Of a DNA stretch of 64,000 nucleotides, positions 7,710 to 15,820 are shown one piece after another (positions within the stretch are counted from its first letter, which is position 1; each line of letters opens with the position of its first letter). Origin of the DNA: JBMDXB01 sp048594885 (GTDB taxonomy: Bacteria; Acidobacteriota; Vicinamibacteria; Vicinamibacterales; 2-12-FULL-66-21); the NCBI GenBank assembly GCA_048594885.1, contig JBMDXB010000164.1, positions 1 through 64,000 on the forward strand. Direction: 5' to 3'. Both the position numbers and the translations under genes were made by a program. The notes below the pieces were generated by a model. It was not told the origin of the DNA and made no database searches. It saw nothing but the letters and a program-made list of their open reading frames with translations.

Positions 7710-9305
7710 TCAGTCCACGACGGCCGTGACGCGCATCAACTCCATGCCGTAGCGAATCGGCACCGCGAATCCGAGCGAGCCGCCGCGGCCATCACTGCGC
7801 GCCGCGACGTAGATGGCGATCACACGGCCGCGGTCGTCCAACACCGGCCCGCCGCTGTTGCCGCCGCCAGGCGAATTGGCGAGCTGATACGCATCGCCCA
7901 TTGCGCTGAAGCAGACCTCGTCGATGCCGTCGGTCGTCTTCTGCGTGCCGCGGAGGACGCGGCCAACAGCCGTTGGAGTGATGCTCGGTACCGGAAGCGA
8001 TCGGATGATCCGTTCGCGATTGAACACGTCGCCCGATGCGGATCCGCCCGTCTGATCCGGCGAGATGGCGGGGTAACCCATGATCGTCGCGGCCATACCG
8101 GCGCGGATGGCGTCGTAGTTGTCGAGCAGTTCGACGCTCTTCACCGGCTGCGGCAGATCGACTTTGATGAGCGCAGCATCGTGCCGGTCGGACACGCGAA
8201 CGAGCTTGGCCGGCACCCGCGTGCGGTTCCGGGCGAACGTGACGTCGAGATAGTCGAGGCGCCCCTCGATGTTCTTGCCGACGATCGGCCGCCGGCCGAG
8301 CAGCTTCGATGCTGCCGGCACCCATCGCAACGGCGGCTGCTGCAGCGCCTCGATCTTCTTCGTCTGCAGATCGAGCAGGAGGCCCGGCTGGAGACGTCCA
8401 TATGACGTCTCCCAGGGAGCCGCCACGTGGCGGTTCGTCAGAATGAATCCGTCGCTCGCGACAACGAAGCCGCTGCCGCGGGCGTTGGAGCCGATCGGCT
8501 GGTTGATGCCCCACTTGCCGCGATCGAACGCGAGCGCCGGCTCGATCGTGCCGTCGGGCAACCGGAGGTAGAGCGCTATGGGGCTCTGCCCCTTGCGCTG
8601 CGGCGGCACGTACTCCTGGTAGATCTGATCGCCGGTGTCGGTGGCGATCAGCTCCCACCCCATCTCGATGAAGACGGTGGCTTCCGTGTGCCGCTCGGCG
8701 ATCTGCGCCGGCGTCAGCGTGGTATCCGCCGGCGGGATCGTCGTCGACAGCTTCCAGGCGGCGACGCCGGTCAGCGCCAGGACGATGGCGGCAGCGGCCG
8801 CGATCAGCGCGAACGTGCGGCGCGACGACTGCTGCTGCGCGTCCACCACGATCCGCTGCACGCTTGCCGCGCCGACCGCCGCCTTGGCCGGCGCCGTTGC
8901 CAGCGGTGCGACCGGCGTCGGCTCGAGCGCCGCGGCTGCGGCGAGGCGCGTCGTCATGACGAACGGCTCCGGCAGCGGATCGATCTGAAATTCCAGTTCC
9001 GGCCCGCCGGGGCCGAACTGCACGACGTCGCCCGGCGTCAGCGCCGCCCTACCGACGATGCGCTGCCGGTTGACGAAGGTGCCGTTTCGGCTGTCGAGAT
9101 CGGCGATGGTGAAGCGATAGGGCTCGCTGCCGTCCTTCTCGATGCGGGCGTGCTGCCGCCCGACCAGGTCGTCCCGGGTGGCGTCATATCGCAGCGCCGC
9201 CGATGGATCGCGGCCGATCAGGATGGAGCTGAACTGATCGAGCGGGTAGGACTCGACCTGGGTCGCTTTCGAGCCGGTGAGATGACGCAGGACCACGCGT
9301 TCCAT
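7710..9305 (-). CDS. FHA domain plus membrane-anchored trypsin-like serine protease
   Basis: The start at 9305 is chosen because GGAGGA lies just upstream and the FHA domain begins at once; the frame is open further upstream. The 531-residue protein has an N-terminal FHA domain (about 1-110, with GRD near 31 and LDSRNGTFVN near 70-79), a Pro/Ala linker and one transmembrane helix (about 164-186). An extracytoplasmic trypsin/HtrA-like domain follows with catalytic His293, Asp376 and Ser484 (GGNSGGPV). FHA domains bind phosphothreonine, so the adjacent kinases may recruit or control it. The layout suggests phospho-signalling coupled to envelope proteolysis. It lies directly upstream of the PEGA kinase on the same strand. 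Confidence 0.9.
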   Translation of the reverse strand: MERVVLRHLTGSKATQVESYPLDQFSSILIGRDPSAALRYDATRDDLVGRQHARIEKDGSEPYRFTIADLDSRNGTFVNRQRIVGRAALTPGDVVQFGPGGPELEFQIDPLPEPFVMTTRLAAAAALEPTPVAPLATAPAKAAVGAASVQRIVVDAQQQSSRRTFALIAAAAAIVLALTGVAAWKLSTTIPPADTTLTPAQIAERHTEATVFIEMGWELIATDTGDQIYQEYVPPQRKGQSPIALYLRLPDGTIEPALAFDRGKWGINQPIGSNARGSGFVVASDGFILTNRHVAAPWETSYGRLQPGLLLDLQTKKIEALQQPPLRWVPAASKLLGRRPIVGKNIEGRLDYLDVTFARNRTRVPAKLVRVSDRHDAALIKVDLPQPVKSVELLDNYDAIRAGMAATIMGYPAISPDQTGGSASGDVFNRERIIRSLPVPSITPTAVGRVLRGTQKTTDGIDEVCFSAMGDAYQLANSPGGGNSGGPVLDDRGRVIAIYVAARSDGRGGSLGFAVPIRYGMELMRVTAVVD

Positions 9306-9421
9306 CGACAAATCCTCCGGCGCCTCGCTCTGGCCGCAGGCGCTCTCGTTCCGTGGAAATGTGTTCGATGGCTTACGCGGACGTGGCGGGAAAACCGGCT
9401 CAGATGGCCGGATCGATGCCG

Positions 9422-11869
9422 CTATCGAGAAGGCGTGCGACCGAGCGTGCGGTTGAGACGCGCGAGCCGTTCGCGAGCGTCGCGGGTGCGTTCGTGGTTG
9501 GCGCCGCGATCGGCGAGGAGACGCTTGTAGCTGGCTTCGAGGAGCGGCTCGGCGGCGGCGTAGCGTCCCGCCGCCATCAGGCACTCGCCCAGGATGCTTT
9601 CCGTGTTGGCGATCAGCCAGTGACCCGGAGGCAGCAGCTTGCGGCGCATCGCCAGGGCCTCGCGCACGTACCGTTCAGCCGCCGGTGCATCGCCGCTGGC
9701 GAGGCGGATGCGGCCGAGCATTTGCAGCGCACCCGCCACCATCGGGTGGTCGGGGGGCACCGAGCGGCCGCGCCGCGACAGGATCCCGGCCGCGAGCGCC
9801 TCCGCCTGCGCCAGTTGACCACGCGCCAGCAGCAGATCGGCGTAGTTGTATTCGGTGAAGGTGACGTCCGGATGCTCGCTGCCCAGCAGCTTCCGTCTCA
9901 ACGTCAGCGTCTTCTCGTAGCCGGCCTGCGCCTCATCGAGCTTGCCGAGCGAGTGCAACACGCCAGAGAGGTTGCTCATCGCCGCCGCCGTGCCGGGATA
10001 CTCCTCGCCGCGCGCGGCCAGAACGATCCGCAGCGCTTCTCGGTAGAGACGTTCCGCCTCGCGAAGATCGGCGCGAGCCTGCGCCTGCACGGCGAGGTTG
10101 TTCACGATCTCTGCGACGGGCTCCGAGTCGCCGAACAGGCGGCGCCGGATCTCGAGGGCTTCGCGATAGTGGCGCTCGGCGTCCGCGCCGTTGCCGCGGG
10201 ACGCCTCGATGAGGCCCAGCGCATTGATCGCCAACGCCCTCGCATCGTCTGCATCGGGTCCCGCAGACTGGAGTGCCTGCAGCGCGCCGCGAAATTCGCG
10301 CTCGGCCTCGTCCACCTGTCGCCGCTCGAGCGTGACGAAGGCGAGATCGATGCGGGCGCGCACCGTCTCCACTCCTGATGGTCCGTGAACCTGCTGCGCG
10401 ATCGCGACGGCGTCCTTCAGCTCGCGGTCGGCGCGATCGTTGAGGCCCAGGCTGTAGTAGGTGTTGCCGATGGCGCGGCGCACCGCGGCGCGGACCTCCG
10501 GCTGATCCTTCAGCTCCACCGCGATGCGCTGCGACGCGGCGTCGAGCACCTCGGCGACGGTGACGTCGCGCCGCTCCACCGACGGATCGGCCGCCCGCAG
10601 CATCCCCTGCAGGACGGCGCTGACGCGCTCGGCCTTTGCCGCTTCCGTCTTCGCTCTGTCCCGCTCGGCCTGCGCCACCTGCGCCTGCCACCTCGTCGCG
10701 ATGAGTCCGCCGACGAGCGAGACCGAGACGAGCAGCGTCGCAGCCACCGCACCCGCGTGGCGGCGGACGAATTTCGCCGTCACGTACCCGAGCGTGTCGC
10801 CGTGAGCGGCGACGGGCCGGCCGTCGAGATATCGCTCGATGTCCGCGTCCAGCTCGAACGCCGATCCATAGCGGCGCTCCGGCTCCTTGCGAATCGCCAT
10901 CATGACGATGGCGTCGACGTCCGGCGCAATCTGCGGGCGCCGCGGCTCCTCTTCGCAGATCGCAGTCTCGACGGCCTGAGCGGAGCGATCCGGCGTCCGG
11001 AACGGATGGGCGCCGGACAGCAGCTCGTACAGCATCACGCCGAGCGCGAAGACGTCCGTCGCGGTCGACGCCGGCTCGCCGCGTAACTGTTCCGGGCTGG
11101 CGTAGTCCAGCGTCATCAGCCGGTCGGCCGCGCGTGTCTCCACGACCGCGCCGCGCTCGGGATCGGCGGTCAAGACCTTCGCGATGCCGAAGTCGAGCAG
11201 CTTGGGCGTGCCGTCCGCGGTGACGAGGATGTTGTCGGGCTTGAGATCGCGATGCACGACGAGATTGCGATGCGCGAACTGCACGGCGCCGCAGACGATG
11301 CGGAACAACCGCAGGCGATCGTTGACCGACAGGTTCCGCTCGCGGCAGAAGTCGTCGAGCGGCTGCCCGTCGACGTACTCCATGACGACGTAGGGCAGGC
11401 CATCGTCCGTGGTGCCTCCGTCGAGCAGGCGCGCGATGTTCGGATGCGCCAGGTTGGCGAGCGTCTGACGCTCGGCGCGGAAGCGGCGGACGATTTCGTC
11501 CGTGTCCATGCCGCGCTTGATGATCTTGACGGCGACGCGCTGACGGAACTCGTCGTCGGCGCGGACGGCGAGGTAGACCGCGCCCATGCCTCCGCGGCCG
11601 ATCTCGCGCTCGAGCCGGTATGGCCCAATCGTCCTCCCCTCGAGCGGCGCCACCGCCGCGGCGGAGAGCACGGCCGGCCGATCGATGAAATCGCCGGCGG
11701 AGTCGTGGGAGCGAAGGAGAGATTCGACCTCCGCTCGCAATTGCGGGTCGGCCGCGCATCGCTCGTCCAGCACCCGGCACCGGGCGCGGTCGTCCATGTC
11801 GGCGAGCGCGTTGAAGAGCGCTTTGACCTCAGGCCAGCGATCCGGCGGGAAACGAGCGTCAGCCGCCAT
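9422..11869 (-). CDS. Ser/Thr protein kinase with C-terminal TPR repeats
   Basis: The 815-residue protein has an N-terminal helical segment, a complete Hanks-type kinase domain (about 80-345: IGRGGMGAVY, VAVKII lysine, HRDLKPDN, DFGIAK, SPEQL), one membrane helix (about 375-395) and a long C-terminal array of TPR repeats (about 430-810). It phosphorylates Ser/Thr on unknown targets; the TPR part probably binds partners. Its start overlaps the 3' end of the ECF sigma gene by 11 bp. This sigma-kinase pairing is common in Acidobacteria and Planctomycetes. A functional link, such as kinase control of the sigma factor, is inferred. Confidence 0.92.
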   Translation of the reverse strand: MAADARFPPDRWPEVKALFNALADMDDRARCRVLDERCAADPQLRAEVESLLRSHDSAGDFIDRPAVLSAAAVAPLEGRTIGPYRLEREIGRGGMGAVYLAVRADDEFRQRVAVKIIKRGMDTDEIVRRFRAERQTLANLAHPNIARLLDGGTTDDGLPYVVMEYVDGQPLDDFCRERNLSVNDRLRLFRIVCGAVQFAHRNLVVHRDLKPDNILVTADGTPKLLDFGIAKVLTADPERGAVVETRAADRLMTLDYASPEQLRGEPASTATDVFALGVMLYELLSGAHPFRTPDRSAQAVETAICEEEPRRPQIAPDVDAIVMMAIRKEPERRYGSAFELDADIERYLDGRPVAAHGDTLGYVTAKFVRRHAGAVAATLLVSVSLVGGLIATRWQAQVAQAERDRAKTEAAKAERVSAVLQGMLRAADPSVERRDVTVAEVLDAASQRIAVELKDQPEVRAAVRRAIGNTYYSLGLNDRADRELKDAVAIAQQVHGPSGVETVRARIDLAFVTLERRQVDEAEREFRGALQALQSAGPDADDARALAINALGLIEASRGNGADAERHYREALEIRRRLFGDSEPVAEIVNNLAVQAQARADLREAERLYREALRIVLAARGEEYPGTAAAMSNLSGVLHSLGKLDEAQAGYEKTLTLRRKLLGSEHPDVTFTEYNYADLLLARGQLAQAEALAAGILSRRGRSVPPDHPMVAGALQMLGRIRLASGDAPAAERYVREALAMRRKLLPPGHWLIANTESILGECLMAAGRYAAAEPLLEASYKRLLADRGANHERTRDARERLARLNRTLGRTPSR

Positions 11870-12449
11870 TGGCAGGGGGAGCGGTCAGCCGCCGATGCAG
11901 CCACGCGCGCGCCATGCTCCATTCGCGTTTCAGTGTGGCGGCGGAGACGGCCATGGCCTCGGCGGCCTCCTCGATTGTCAGCCCGCCGAAGTAGCGCAGC
12001 TCGACGACGCGCGCCTGGCCGCCGTCGATCGCGGCGAGCTCGGAGAGCGCCTCATCGAGCGCGAGCAAGTCTTCGGGCGACAGCGGCGGCTGGTCCGCGA
12101 GCACGACGGTGTCGTCGGTCGAGACGTGCCCCGCGCCGGCGCCGCGTTTGGACGCGGCGCGCGCGCGCGCGTGATCGACGAGGATGCGGCGCATGGCCTG
12201 CGACGCGATGGCGAAGAAGTGCGCGCGATCCTGCCACTGGACGCGCGTCTGATCGACCAGCTTGAGAAAGGCGTCGTGGACGAGCGCGGTCGGCTGCAGT
12301 GTGTGTCCCGGCCGCTCGCGACGCATGTGCCGCGCGGCAATCGCCCGCAGTTCGTCGTACACGAGCGGCAGGACCTCGTCGACCGCGCCGGCGCGTCCGG
12401 CGCGAAGCTCGCCCAGCAGCCGGGTCACTGCGCCCTGGCGCCGATCCAT
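11859..12449 (-). CDS. ECF-family RNA polymerase sigma factor
   Basis: The 196-residue protein has sigma region 2 (about 20-95, LVHDAFLKLVDQ) and region 4 with a helix-turn-helix (about 135-190, ELRYFGGLTIEEAAEAMAVS). It resembles the ECF subfamily (TIGR02999-like) often encoded next to Ser/Thr kinases rather than to a membrane anti-sigma factor. No anti-sigma gene is seen. It overlaps the downstream TPR kinase by 11 bp and the upstream DUF3617 gene by 25 bp, which suggests co-transcription. Target promoters are unknown. Confidence 0.9.
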   Translation of the reverse strand: MDRRQGAVTRLLGELRAGRAGAVDEVLPLVYDELRAIAARHMRRERPGHTLQPTALVHDAFLKLVDQTRVQWQDRAHFFAIASQAMRRILVDHARARAASKRGAGAGHVSTDDTVVLADQPPLSPEDLLALDEALSELAAIDGGQARVVELRYFGGLTIEEAAEAMAVSAATLKREWSMARAWLHRRLTAPPANGG

Positions 12450-12880
12450 CGACTATTGGTGCAGGCGCCGAGATACTTTCCGGAGTACTTGGTGGACATC
12501 TCCTGCGCGGCGACTTTCATCTTCATGTGGCCGTCGAAGGTCGTGTCCGTGTAGGTGATCTCGCCGGCGCCGGTCATCTTCTGCTGCGGGCAGTCCACCG
12601 TCCAGCTCACTGTGTTGCCCTTCACCTTGTACTCGCCGACGTTGCACTTGGACTTCGGGTCGCTCGGCACCGCCTTCTGCGGGTCAGCCAGGTCCTCCTC
12701 CGTCACGCAGTGTTCCATTGTCACCGGCGGCATCTTCATTGGCATGCCGGGAATGTCCATCTCCATCTTGATCTGCCACTTCCCGGGCTTCTGCGGGCTC
12801 TTCGGCGTCTGGGCTCCGGCGAGGGCGGAGACGGCGATGGTGACGGCGGCGACACACACGGCGGACACGATTCGGCGCAT
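12425..12880 (-). CDS. Secreted DUF3617-family protein
   Basis: The 151-residue exported protein has a Sec signal peptide (MRRIVSAVC to ALAGAQ) and a body rich in Met, Lys and conserved cysteines (MEHCVTEEDL, SKCNVGEY, VDCPQQK, GACTNSR), which matches DUF3617. Its function is unknown. The start at 12880 is preferred over the longer frame because AGAGGA lies about 5 bp upstream and the signal peptide begins there. The last 25 bp overlap the sigma factor gene, so the three genes may form an operon. Confidence 0.8.
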   Translation of the reverse strand: MRRIVSAVCVAAVTIAVSALAGAQTPKSPQKPGKWQIKMEMDIPGMPMKMPPVTMEHCVTEEDLADPQKAVPSDPKSKCNVGEYKVKGNTVSWTVDCPQQKMTGAGEITYTDTTFDGHMKMKVAAQEMSTKYSGKYLGACTNSRWIGARAQ

Positions 12881-13007
12881 GGAATCCTCTCGATGCTGGG
12901 AATGAGCTCGCTCTTTATATCGCATTTTCAGCGTAAGCTCACGGTTCATTCAGGACTCGCGGCGGCCGCGCAGCGTATTCTGTGGCCGTCGCTGGAGGCG
13001 ACTCGCC

Positions 13008-13520
13008 ATGCATTCAGCCGCACTCGTTCTGGCTGCGTTACTCGTCTCCTCGGGCACCGGCACTCAGCAGACGACGGCAATTTCGAAGGGCCTGAAGCTG
13101 GAGGCGCTGCCGATTGCCTACGTGCTCGACACTCGAGGCGTCGAGACGCAGGGCAGACTGCTGAACCTCGATAGCGCGGGAGTGGTGCTGCTCGTCAACG
13201 GATCCGAACGGCGGTTCGAGCTCACGGAGGTGTCACGGGTCTCGCGGCGCGGCGATTCGCTGAAGAACGGGGCGGCCATCGGCGCGGCGGTCGGAGTCGC
13301 GATGGGCCTGCTGAACGTCGCCATGGCGGACTGTGGCAGCGCCGGCTGCGGCGGGTGGCGCGTGGGCGCGCCCATCATGTCGGGGCTGATCTACTCGGCG
13401 ATCGGCGTCGGCATCGACGCGCTCGTGCAGGGGCGGACGATGTTGTACGAGGCGTCGCCGCGCACGAGCGTCGTCCATTTCGGGCGCGGCGCCTCATTCG
13501 GCCTGCGCGTCAGCTGGTAG
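13008..13520 (+). CDS. Secreted hypothetical protein with glycine-rich membrane-like segment
   Basis: This is a 170-residue protein with an N-terminal signal peptide (MHSAALVLAALLVSSGTG). A small domain about residues 30-85 may be beta-rich (VLDTRGVETQGRLLNL, SERRFELTEVSRV). A Gly/Ala-rich hydrophobic stretch (about 90-108 and 122-140) resembles a glycine zipper. GGAGG lies 10 bp before the ATG. I do not recognise a family. It is divergent from the DUF3617 gene. Confidence 0.65.
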   Translation: MHSAALVLAALLVSSGTGTQQTTAISKGLKLEALPIAYVLDTRGVETQGRLLNLDSAGVVLLVNGSERRFELTEVSRVSRRGDSLKNGAAIGAAVGVAMGLLNVAMADCGSAGCGGWRVGAPIMSGLIYSAIGVGIDALVQGRTMLYEASPRTSVVHFGRGASFGLRVSW

Positions 13521-13525
13521 GCCCT

Positions 13526-13627
13526 GTCAATGCTGAATGCCGAATGCTGAATGCTGAAAAAGGTGCGGTTTGGCCATTCGATCATTCGGGCATTTTCAGC
13601 ATTTAGCATTCGGCATTCAGCATTGAC
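13526..13627. repeat. Palindromic TGAATGC heptamer element (MITE-like)
   Basis: Two 34-bp arms built of 7-bp units (TGAATGC, CGAATGC) lie at 13526-13559 and 13594-13627 as inverted copies with one mismatch, around a 34-bp centre. Outer ends read GTCAATGCTGAATG inward, the same ends as the larger 15198-15820 element. It fills the gap between two convergent genes and could also act as a bidirectional transcription stop. Confidence 0.85.
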
Positions 13628-13632
13628 AACGC

Positions 13633-15177
13633 TCACCGATCCGGCGGGAGGTCAATGGAGTAAAGGACCTTGCCCGCGAGATCCCGCAGCTTCGCCGTCA
13701 TCACCTGCGTGCGGGCCGCAATCGTCAGCGTGCCAAAGAACTGGAGGCCGTCGCTCGGCGGACGGTTGCCCTTCATGCCGCGCTGAACGCCGTTGAACTT
13801 CACTTCCGGTCCGAACGTCGCGTCGAGCGCGTTCGGGCCGAACGTGCCTGCGTGCAGCGGGCCGGCGACGAACTCCCAGAACGGCGCGAAGTCGGTGAAC
13901 TTGGCGCGTGCCGGGTCGTAGCGGTGCGCCGCGCAGTAGTGCACGTCGCCCGTCACCCAGACGACATTGCGGATGCGGCGGTCGCGGATGAAGCGCAGCA
14001 GCCCGGCGATCTCGAGCTCACGGCCGAGCGGCGGGCCGTCATCCGCATTCGAGATCGCCTCGAACAACCGACCGTCGCGGACGACGAGGCCGATCGGCAT
14101 GTCGCACGCGACGATCTTCCACGTGGCGCGGCTGGCGGCGAGCTGCGTCTTCAGCCATTCGATCTGGCGCGCGCCGAGGAGCGCGGAGCGCTCGTCCAGC
14201 GTCGCCTGCCGGTTCTCGGAGTTAGCGCCGCGGTAGCTGCGAAGGTCGACGGCGAAGACGTCGGCCATCGGGCCGTACGGGATGACGCGGAACACGCGCT
14301 CGGGATCGTCTGGGGAGATGGCGAGCGGGTTGTACTCGAAGAACGCCTGCCGGGCCCGCGCCGCGAGCAGCGCCGCGCTTTTCACGGTCTGATACCGCTT
14401 GTCGGGTGTGAGATCGCGCTCCCAGTACCAGTTGTCCCGCACCTCGTGATCGTCCCAGATGACGATCTGCGGCACCGCGGCGTTGAACCCGCGCATGTGC
14501 TCGTCGAGCAGGTTGTAGAGGTAGTTGCCGCGGTAGTCGTCGAGCGTCTCCGCGACCTTCGACTTCGCCGGCGTCACGATGTTCTTCCAGACCCGCCCGT
14601 CGTCCAGCGTCACTTCGGCGGCGAGCGGCTGGTCGGCGTAGATGGTGTCGCCGACGTGAATGAACAGGTCGGGCTCGGCGGCGCGCATCGTTTCGTACAT
14701 GCGCAGCCCGCCCCATTCCGGATTGATCCCCCAGCCCTGGCCGACGGTGTCGGCGGACCACGCGAACGTCACGTCGCGCGTTGGCTGCGCCGGAGGCGTC
14801 GTGAAGCTTCCTTGTGCCGGCAGACTCCAGCGCCGCAGGTCCGACAGATCCTGGAACAGGACGCGATAGAAAATCCGCTGGCCGGCCGGAAGGCCGGTGA
14901 GCGCGACGCGCGCGGTGAAGTCGGACGACTCGAGCGCAGCGGGGCCGGGCACGCGCCGCACGTTGTCGAACCGCTCCGTCGTCGCGTACTCGACGAACAT
15001 CCGCGACGCGCGATCCGCGCGGCTCCACACGATGGCGCGTCCGCCGCCGGCGTCGCCGGAGGCAACGCCCTGCGGCATCGACGGACGGTCCGTGTCCTGG
15101 ATGAGAAACGCCGGCGCCGCGGCGGCGGCAAGCGTCTGGCGGAGAAACGTGCGCCGGGTGGTCAGACATTTCTGCAT
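13633..15177 (-). CDS. phoD: PhoD-type alkaline phosphatase/phosphodiesterase, Tat-exported
   Basis: The 514-residue protein begins with a twin-arginine signal (TTRRTFLRQ, cleavage region near residue 25). A PhoD N-terminal beta domain comes first (about 30-130). The metallophosphatase domain then carries WSADTVGQG, HVGDTIYADQ (about residue 175), WDDHEVRDNW and VTGDVHYCAAH near the C-terminus. PhoD enzymes use Ca and Fe to hydrolyse phosphomonoesters and diesters in the periplasm and serve phosphorus scavenging. Length fits the family. It stands between two heptamer-repeat elements, with no evident operon partner. Confidence 0.93.
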   Translation of the reverse strand: MQKCLTTRRTFLRQTLAAAAAPAFLIQDTDRPSMPQGVASGDAGGGRAIVWSRADRASRMFVEYATTERFDNVRRVPGPAALESSDFTARVALTGLPAGQRIFYRVLFQDLSDLRRWSLPAQGSFTTPPAQPTRDVTFAWSADTVGQGWGINPEWGGLRMYETMRAAEPDLFIHVGDTIYADQPLAAEVTLDDGRVWKNIVTPAKSKVAETLDDYRGNYLYNLLDEHMRGFNAAVPQIVIWDDHEVRDNWYWERDLTPDKRYQTVKSAALLAARARQAFFEYNPLAISPDDPERVFRVIPYGPMADVFAVDLRSYRGANSENRQATLDERSALLGARQIEWLKTQLAASRATWKIVACDMPIGLVVRDGRLFEAISNADDGPPLGRELEIAGLLRFIRDRRIRNVVWVTGDVHYCAAHRYDPARAKFTDFAPFWEFVAGPLHAGTFGPNALDATFGPEVKFNGVQRGMKGNRPPSDGLQFFGTLTIAARTQVMTAKLRDLAGKVLYSIDLPPDR

Positions 15178-15197
15178 TCCGCCATTATCTGCGCTTG

Positions 15198-15260
15198 GTC
15201 AATGCTGAATGCTGAATGCCGAATGCTGAATGGGTCGTCAATGCTGAATGGGGGAATGCT
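15198..15260 (+). repeat. Left inverted-repeat arm (TGAATGC heptamers)
   Basis: Seven-base units TGAATGC, CGAATGC and TGAATGG run in one sense, with an internal restart of GTCAATGC near 15237. It is the inverted match of 15757-15820. Confidence 0.8.
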
Positions 15261-15642
15261 AAACGCCGCGGCTCGCGTTCGCTTCAGCGTTGCGCTTGAT
15301 GGCGGTCACGATGGCCGTAATCTGCTTGGCTTCTTCGAGCAGGGGCGGCACGGCTGCTTTGCCTGCCGGATCCGTAGCGGCTATCAAACGAAGCCAGTAG
15401 AGGGTTTCCTTCGACTCTTTGCGAGCGATTGAGACCTTGCTGATGAAATCGGGCTTCGACTGCCCGGCGTCGGCCTCTTCCATGTTCGCGCCGATCGAGG
15501 TTGCGGCCTGCAGCAGTTGCCGCCCGAGAATCCGTCTCACATCCTGAGACCCGCAAAGAGACTGGCACAGCCTGGTCACGAGAATGGCAAACCGAAACGT
15601 GCGGTCCCGGATGTCGAACGGAATGTCGTCGTCGATCTTCAT
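15259..15642 (-). CDS. Four-helix-bundle protein (23S rRNA IVS-type family)
   Basis: The protein has 127 residues from the ATG at 15642; a GTG 18 bp upstream is an alternative. It has the amphipathic helical pattern of the TIGR02436 four-helix-bundle family, with the typical blocks FDIRDRTFRFAI, QLLQAATSIGANMEEA and ARKESKETLYWLRL. Members occur inside 23S rRNA intervening sequences, in diversity-generating retroelements (Avd) and as free-standing genes, and they form basic pentamers that bind nucleic acid. Here it is the only gene between long heptamer-built inverted repeats. No reverse transcriptase is nearby. Confidence 0.88.
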   Translation of the reverse strand: MKIDDDIPFDIRDRTFRFAILVTRLCQSLCGSQDVRRILGRQLLQAATSIGANMEEADAGQSKPDFISKVSIARKESKETLYWLRLIAATDPAGKAAVPPLLEEAKQITAIVTAIKRNAEANASRGV

Positions 15643-15756
15643 GCCGCCATGACGATGCACGGCAGACGCCAGCGAAGATCACACCGAAATCGACGCTTCG
15701 AGCGCGGCCGCGGTGAAGATTTCGCAACCCGCCGGAGTCCGTCAGTACGCACTTTC

Positions 15757-15820
15757 AGCATTCCCCCCATTCAACATTGACCACCCATTCAGCATTCAGC
15801 ATTGAGCATTCAGCATTGAC
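15757..15820 (-). repeat. Right inverted-repeat arm (TGAATGC heptamers)
   Basis: This is the inverted copy of the 15198-15260 arm. It overlaps the last codons and stop of the methyltransferase gene. Confidence 0.8.

Larger units (their letters stand above)
15198..15820. mobile_element. Candidate cassette: four-helix-bundle gene in 64-bp terminal inverted repeats
   Basis: Left arm 15198-15260 and right arm 15757-15820 are inverted copies, about 63 and 64 bp, with four mismatches and one single-base gap by my hand alignment. Both are made of TGAATGC-type heptamers and start GTCAATGCTGAATGCT at the outside. They enclose a single gene. The gene's stop codon lies in the left arm, and the neighbouring methyltransferase takes its stop codon from the right arm. 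This suggests insertion at the 3' end of that gene. No transposase is present and no target-site duplication was established. Confidence 0.65.

Noticed and set aside
6510..8405. Open frame of 631 codons on the plus strand
   Set aside because: It lies antisense to the PEGA kinase and FHA-protease and has low-complexity composition without motifs.
15259..15642. Four-helix-bundle protein as the Avd partner of a diversity-generating retroelement
   Set aside because: No reverse transcriptase, template repeat or variable-repeat target was seen nearby.
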